A DNA stretch of 64,000 bases, taken from the NCBI GenBank assembly GCA_037447605.1, contig CM074818.1, positions 2,400,490 through 2,464,489 of the forward strand, given 5' to 3'. Positions 58,654 through 64,000 of this stretch are shown in pieces (the stretch's first letter is position 1; the number at the start of each line of letters is the position of its first letter). Both the position numbers and the translations under genes were made by a program. Source of the DNA: Zygnema circumcarinatum (taxonomy: Eukaryota; Streptophyta; Zygnematophyceae; Zygnematales; Zygnemataceae). The notes under the pieces are model-generated. The model made no database searches and was not told where the DNA came from. It worked only from the letters and a program-made list of their open reading frames with translations.

Positions 58654-61206
58654 CTGACGCGGGCGGGCGCGGGCTGGGCCGTGCAGCGGACGCGGCGCGG
58701 CGGGCCTCCTTCCAGGTGCGCGCAGGCCCGCCCTCCTCCGCTGCCGCGGGCGAGCGGGCGGGAGGGCGGGCGCTGCGGCTGAGCGGGGCGGGGCGCGCTG
58801 AGCGGCGCAGGTGATGGCGGCGGGGCACCCCTCGCAGGCGCTGGACCGCTTCCTCAAGGCGCGCGACTACAACGTGCCGCGCGCGCACAAGATGGTGTCC
58901 TCCCTTCTCTGCATTTCCCTTTCCTGTATCCTTCAATGGCACGAAGGCACCTTCTGTCACGGTCTGCTTCAAGGATTGTGCATGGACAGCGCTTGAGCTT
59001 CGCTTCTGTCTGCGTTTTCCACACACGCATGCATGCATGCATGCAGCAACAGCCGCCTTCGAGCACCCTATGTGGCTCTCCCGTCTGATCCTGCGGTCTG
59101 AAGGGACATGCCATGATGGAGCAGTTGATGGACAGTCTCGCTTGGCGCATCAAAAATGGAGTTGATGATATTCTCGCGGTATGATGCGTCCCCTGTCATG
59201 TCTCTGCAAATGTAGAACTGATGACTCACAAAGGACAGCAGTTGGGCTGATGAGTACCATCAGTATTGATCTGTTAAGCTCTCAGCATATAGCAGCAGCC
59301 CGTCAGCCGCTCTGTCCTTTACAAGGCGGTCAGCATTTATACCCGCGATTCTGGCGGTGGGAGGGTGCGACAGCGACCCTTGGAGGGAGAGACGGTGGAG
59401 AAGATCCGAGCGAGTCAGCTCTACGGCTTGGCGGGGTACGACCGGCAGGTGCGCTGGGGGGGGGCCCTCCGGGCTCAACTCTCGTGACTAATCGGCTGTC
59501 TGCGCATGTGGGCGGGTCTGGGATACCTTGGCGGTCTCTGTGAACAGCAGCTTGCGCAACCTGCGAGTTGACTGCAAAGAGGCAGGTAAAAAGTTGGTAG
59601 AAGGAGAGAAAGTTCTTTGATGAAGGTGGTGACTCTGCAGGGGGGGGTGGCAGCGGTGCAGGGCCGCCCTGTGCTGGTAGTGCGCGTTGGTCTGAGCTGG
59701 ACCGACCCTGCCGTCAAGGTGCTTCATCCACTTGTCTCTGAAAGGAAGGGATGCAGCAAAAAGCAACCTGAAGCTCGCTGTGGTAACCGACGCTGCGTTT
59801 CTATTCACAGTGTAAGGAGCTGTGGCGGGCATGGAGGGCCAGTTGGAGGAGTATGTGCTTTCGCATATCCAGCACAACGAGTACCGTGACCGAGTCCTCC
59901 TGGTAACCTCCCTTCCTTCCTCTCCCCCCCTCCCCCCCCTCCCAATCCTTTCCTTTTGCTCTCCTGAAGGCACGGCAGTGCGCAAGCTGTACAAGCTCTC
60001 AGACTGCTTGAGTGCATGTGGTGGCACTGCAGCCGAGCACAAGTCGCTTGCAGGGCCGGCCGGTAACGACCTGCTTGAAGGTTTTAGACATGACGGGGCT
60101 GCGGCTCTCCCACCTCGCTCGCATGAAGATGCAGCGCGTGCTGGCCGGAGTGGATGACCTCAACTACCCCGAGAAGGCGGAGGTCTACTATGTGGTCAAT
60201 TCGCCCTCCGCCTTCAGCGCATGCTGGAAGGTACGTCCTCGCTTCGAAGCCCTCCACCTTGGCTGCCGCTCCTGCTCTCCTTATTCTCCCTCACTGTGCC
60301 CGCATTGACCTTCTTCCTCCACCTGCAAACTACTTGCTGTGCATGCAATTTTCATATTCCTGCGTACCCACTTTTTCACCGCATCTCATCGTGAGCTTCA
60401 CCTTTGTTGCCAGGCTCTTTGCTGGCCGTTTCCCCTCTGTAGCTCTTTATTGTGAATACCATGTCCCCACATATTGCATGCAAGGCCTACTCACGTCTGT
60501 GCTCGTCAGCTCGAACTACTTGTATTTCGACAGTCTTGTGCAGTGCGGTTAGGGAGCTTCGTTGTTCATAACATGCATAGCAAGACGGTCCTGTGGGAAT
60601 GCAGGCAGTGAAGCCGCTGCTGCAGGAGAGGACGCAGCGCAAGGTGCAGGTGCTCAGTGGCAGCGGCCGCGAGGAGCTGCTGAAGGTGCTTATGCGATTG
60701 AGGGCATAAGAATACGGCGGGAATAAGAGTTGATACTGTGGGTGACAGATCAGCATGGCTATCAGAGTGTACGGATCCACCTTTTTTAGAGGTAGAAACT
60801 CTTCCTTTCTTTCCGTCATTAATCTTAGTGCACTATCCCTCCTGCACAGGAGATGGACGAGGAGTCTCTCCCCCACTTCGTGCGCTATGCTCCCAAGCAG
60901 GGGCTCGGCTCCTTCAAGGATCTGACAGTGCTGCAGACTCACCCAGAGTTGGGGGACGAGCGGAAGGACTGCTGCAGCAGCCGATACTCTTATCACGAGG
61001 AGATGCGGCGGTTCATGGAGGCAGAGCGGGCGAAGCTGAGCAGGGGAGATTCGTGGGAAATGGAGGGCTGCAAGGGGGTGGTCCTGGACATGTCGGGTGA
61101 GGGAGACGAGGAGGAGAGGCATATCCTGAAGGCGATCCACTGCGCGTTTGAAGGCGCAGAGCAGTCGGCGGAAGCGTCCAGAGAGGCCGCTCTGACGACG
61201 ACCTGA
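58440..61206 (+). CDS. SEC14-like (CRAL-TRIO) phosphatidylinositol/lipid transfer protein
   Basis: Nine exons (58440-58536, 58803-58894, 59125-59178, 59374-59448, 59662-59718, 59837-59902, 60054-60230, 60605-60685, 60850-61206) give 351 residues in phase. An Ala/Ser N-terminus leads to the CRAL-TRIO N-domain (SQALDRFLKARDYNVPRAHKM). The lipid-binding domain follows: SLAWRIKNGVDDILA, RASQLYGLAGYDRQ, GRPVLVVRVGL, YVLSHIQHNEYRDRVLL, TCLKVLDMTGLRLSHL, VDDLNYPEKAEVYYVVNSP, FSACWKAVKPLL, VQVLSGSGREELLK and LPHFVRY. This matches plant single-domain SEC14 homologues that exchange phosphatidylinositol with a second lipid between membranes. The C-terminus is an acidic extension. Acceptors at 58802 and 59836 are chosen by phase and alignment memory and are the weakest. 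Intron 1 holds a (CCTG)n tract. Confidence 0.9.
58587..58650. repeat. (CCTG)n microsatellite in SEC14-like intron 1
   Basis: About sixteen CCTG units, broken once, lie within the intron 58537-58802. Frames through it encode only Cys/Leu/Pro/Ala repeats. Confidence 0.93.
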
Positions 61207-62208
61207 CGACTCGGGTCTGCTGTGAACAGGCAGCGGCTGGAAGAGACGTCACTCGGACGGACAACGCAGAAGAAGTGGTCGAGCTATCGGCGAACTGTTT
61301 CCCTTTTCAAGTTGGAGGATACGGCGACGAGGGCGGTAAATGTCCTGCTATGCTCCGCTTTCTGCCTTTTTTTTATTTTGCATGTTCCGCATGGGCATGC
61401 ATGCATGCGCAGTGGGGGTCGTGTGTGGCATCTCATGCTCATGGCGAAGTGTACAAGCAGCGATCGCGCGATGAGACATCATTTTATTTTTGTACCATTG
61501 GTTTTTCATTCATTCTTTTCTTCTGAGGCAGGCGTAGATTGTCGCAGGAATGTCGTAGTACATTTTTGATTATTTTTTGACTGTAAGAAATTATTGATTG
61601 TGAAGGTTTAAAAACTCTGTTCTTTCTGTAACTTGACGTGTGAGGACTGTTGGCCTGATACAATATGTAGTGATGAATAAACTCAGACTTACGGTTGTAT
61701 GCAATGACCCATTCAGTGTTAGACTGTCGACAGAGTATGCCTCCGCACACAACTCACGCAGACCCAGTGTGTCTAAAGCCATTATAAAATAAAATAAAGC
61801 TACAGAGCAATTTTATGCGGAGGCTTTCACCAAGCCCATGCATGCATCCGGGATATCCTCGTTGGCAGCTTCCGCTGGAACATTCCTGCGTTGCCAGCGC
61901 CCGTGAGCACGCCTGCCCTGGCAGACAGATGCTGATAGTTGCTTCGGCATCGTGGAGCGAGGTGAGCTCCGATGAAGCAATAAATAAGATCTATTGGGCT
62001 ACCGAGCAGAAAGGAAGAAGAGAAGTCATCGCGGCGCCGTTGCCTTGTTGCACCTCCAGCAAGACTGGCTCACTCCAAACGACACCCTTCAGGACCACGC
62101 CCCCCCGATGCCTCTTTCTTCTTCCCTGCCTATTATCCACTGCTTCTCGATTTCCTCAATAGCAGCGGTTGTAAAACACTCGAAGAACGTGCCGGCAGGC
62201 AGGATGCC
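61207..62208. other. convergent intergenic spacer
   Basis: It separates the SEC14-like stop (+) from the TMEM41-like stop (-) and contains AT-rich 3' flank with several AATAAA-like motifs near 61676 and 61785-61798. No gene is recognised. Confidence 0.5.
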
Positions 62209-63044
62209 TTATGTATGGTGGGCTCCACGAGAAAGGCAGCGGCCCTTCAATGCCACCGGAATGAGAGCGGTGGCCGCCATGGCCGCCAGAACGAGAGCAG
62301 TCTGCGCGTCGTAGAGGTCGTGCACTGAGCTGATCCGCGCAACGATTCCGCCCGCCTTCACGCACACCACAGTCACAGGGATGTTGCCGACCAGGGTGCC
62401 CATAACAAACGCTCTGCCCACAAATATGCGCTGTCCGGAGTCAGCTCAGGCCACTCGCATGCACTCTGACAGGAAGACAAGAAACTTAAAATGTTCATTC
62501 CTTATTCAAGCAAATTCCATACTAGCTGTGCAACCAAAGGACATTGCAGGCACTGATAAAAATCTGGAAATAAAGAGTGCTGATCTAACTTCGAACTAGC
62601 AAAAACACTCATTCGCTCTCCGCATCTGGAAATATAATCACACTTGTGATGTATCTCTGTAGAATTTCTTGGGTTTGCCATCCCGACTGCGACTAGAGAC
62701 GACGAGCTTCATTTAGATTAGAGCTGAGCACCGGTAGACGACACCATCCTTCTCCATTTGAGCGCTTGATATGCGGCAGACCACAACACACCCCCAATCA
62801 CAAAGCAGAGGAACAACGCTCACCTGAAGGGCACACCCACGATGGGAGCAGCCACATTGACAAACCACGATGGAACAATTGGCACGATTCGAAGGCAAAG
62901 AATGTAACTTAGAAGATTCTCGCGATGACGATGCACTTCGTGACTGAGCCATTCACAGCGATGCGGAAAATAGTAGATAACTATATCCTTGAGGATAGCT
63001 TGGGAAAGAAGGTAGCAGCAGGAGGCACCTGCAGTTCCCGCCAC
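62209..63044 (-). CDS. 3' part of a TMEM41/VTT (DedA-type) membrane protein
   Basis: Two exons, complement(62209-62413, 62824-63044), join in phase and end with a stop at 62209. The product reads VAGTAGASCCYLLSQAIL, then HRCEWLSHEVHRHRENLLSY, ILCLRIVPIVPSWFVNVAAP, VPFRAFVMGTLVGNIPVTVV, an NAG-like VKAGG, and a last hydrophobic helix ALVLAAMAATALIPVAL. This follows TMEM41B closely (re-entrant Pro-rich loops around the RIxPxxPxWFxN segment). TMEM41/VMP1-type VTT proteins are ER lipid scramblases. The exon at 63044 begins after an acceptor (GACTGCAG) in phase 0, so at least one upstream exon is missing. The upstream DNA from about 63104 is mitochondrial-like, so the remaining exons are either beyond 64000 or lost. 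Confidence 0.8.
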
Positions 63045-63103
63045 CTGCAGTCGACCAGCCAGGGCCCACTCAGACTCATCTTGCATCCACTCCGACTATT
63101 CAT

Positions 63104-63280
63104 ATCAAATCGAATCCAAAACAAAAGTGAATACACAAAAGTAATCAAAGTAATACAAAAGCCAACACTGCGTATTAGTCGTATTCTTGAAGCCGGAATA
63201 GCTAAAACGAGAATAGCTCCAAGTAAAGGCCATAAAATTAGAGCACTTAGGCCAGAAAACAAAGCACTAATAAATTGCAT
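63104..63280 (-). pseudogene. nad4: nuclear copy of mitochondrial nad4 5' end (NUMT)
   Basis: Read on the minus strand from an ATG at 63280, 59 codons match the N-terminus of mitochondrial NADH dehydrogenase subunit 4: FISALFSGLSALILWPLLGA, LVLAIPASRIRLIRSVG, and ITLITFVYSLLFWIRFD. The similarity stops near 63104, after which the DNA becomes nuclear gene sequence. The frame is open but truncated. Base composition is AT-rich, unlike the flanks. It lies on the same strand as the TMEM41-like gene, just upstream of its first visible exon. Confidence 0.85.
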
Positions 63281-64000
63281 ATAGATGGTTGTGTTCCAAA
63301 TTGGAGTCCTAGACTCAATGGCAAAGCGTAGTCGGTGTAAACCACTATTTGAGCGAAGCGTCAAAAAGGTGCTTATCGTAGTGCAAGCAAGCACCTGCTA
63401 GGAAATACTCAAATTATCAAATCGCTTTCACTGATGTTTATCAAGTGCTTATTTTGCTTCCAGTTGAAAACAAACCTTACATACGAAAAGGCTTGGACTC
63501 GGGGAAGCACGCTTTACAGAACAGAAAGCTTACGAGTTTTGCAGATGAATATTAGGTCAAATCGCCCGCACGCTGCTATGGCTGTATCTACATTAGTCTG
63601 CTCTTTGATGAGGGCGAAGCCTGTAAACGCTAAGCTGCCTCGCCCATAGATATTACCACCGGCTGTTAGCTCGCGCGAAGCCGTCAAAACTTGAACGAGG
63701 CTCGTTGCTAGGGTAGGTTGCGTGTGTTAGACGGCTAAAGGTCGACGACCAACGGTAAAACAAGTGACTGAAACACCGAAGCGCCCCCCCCCAAAAAAAA
63801 AGCTTTGATTCTTAGCTTCTTTGCTCGTAGGTGACTTCTTCACCGTCAGTAGGGCACTTCATCGCAGCGACGTTTGTGACTACCCTCCGTAACCAGTTTC
63901 ACGACTCAATCACTTGTAGCTCGGCGCTAGACACTCAGCGCTCAACGCTTAGCGCTCTGTTCAGTCACTTGTTTCAAGGTGTTCTGTTGGTGGGCCGTTG
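63281..64000. other. possible further mitochondrial-derived or intronic DNA
   Basis: It directly continues the nad4 fragment upstream and is partly AT-rich to about 63550, with a C9/A9 run at 63785-63802 and short repeats of GCGCT/AACGCT near 63920-63960. I recognise no gene in it. Whether it is more mitochondrial sequence or an intron of the TMEM41-like gene is open. Confidence 0.35.

Noticed and set aside
1-64000. Prokaryotic features (operons, CRISPR arrays, Shine-Dalgarno sites, prophage)
   Set aside because: Genes are intron-split with eukaryotic splice sites. No regularly spaced repeat arrays or polycistronic arrangement occur.

Overview
This is nuclear DNA from a eukaryote of the green lineage, most likely a streptophyte (charophyte-grade) alga with a compact genome. 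Fourteen protein-coding genes and one tRNA gene fit in 64 kb. Introns are GT-AG, mostly 50-600 bp. The gene content is plant-like: a trichome-birefringence-like (TBL) O-acyltransferase, a CYP37-type thylakoid-lumen cyclophilin, an organellar-type threonyl-tRNA synthetase, a GLUTAMINE DUMPER-like protein, a plant-type LETM1-like protein, a plant-type tRNA-Trp(CCA), and a stray piece of mitochondrial nad4. I could not fix the genus. Klebsormidium-like compactness is a guess from gene density. All gene models come from reading splice sites and keeping codon phase, with no transcript data. Where I give a protein length, every exon phase closes.

Layout: 489-4341 (+) 3' part of a coiled-coil protein; 5490-7836 (-) TBL/PC-esterase; 9223-12865 (-) type II membrane two-domain glycosyltransferase; 13674-18983 (+) FIST-domain protein apparently fused to a LON substrate-binding domain; 20744-22225 (+) GLUTAMINE DUMPER-like; 23921-28210 (-) CYP37-like cyclophilin; 28845-30134 (+) alpha/beta hydrolase; 31127-37640 (-) LETM1-like; 39695-44079 (+) unknown protein with a U-box-like C-terminus; 45211-48539 (-) CWC25-type splicing factor; 49020-52860 (+) threonyl-tRNA synthetase; 53246-54786 (-) PPIL3-type cyclophilin; 55917-55988 (+) tRNA-Trp; 58440-61206 (+) SEC14-like lipid transfer protein; 62209-63044 (-) 3' part of a TMEM41-type VTT protein. 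Its next upstream intron, or an insertion, holds a mitochondrial nad4 fragment.

Genes are mostly arranged as head-to-head pairs sharing GC-rich promoters (12866-13673, 28211-28844, 37641-39694, 48540-49019) and as convergent pairs with short 3' spacers. They are single-copy housekeeping or organelle-related genes, not one pathway. Several products act in plastid, mitochondrion or endomembranes, but no operon-like functional cluster is visible.

The most unusual parts are these: the 55.9-58.1 kb repeat block, with two consecutive long inverted repeats just downstream of tRNA-Trp plus a dispersed repeat that also occurs at 19.65 kb; clusters of a CGTACGG palindrome confined mainly to promoters; the FIST-LON fusion; the U-box-like protein; a start-codon-only exon followed later by a GC-AG intron in PPIL3; and a ~350 bp (GGGGGA)n tract filling a cyclophilin intron.
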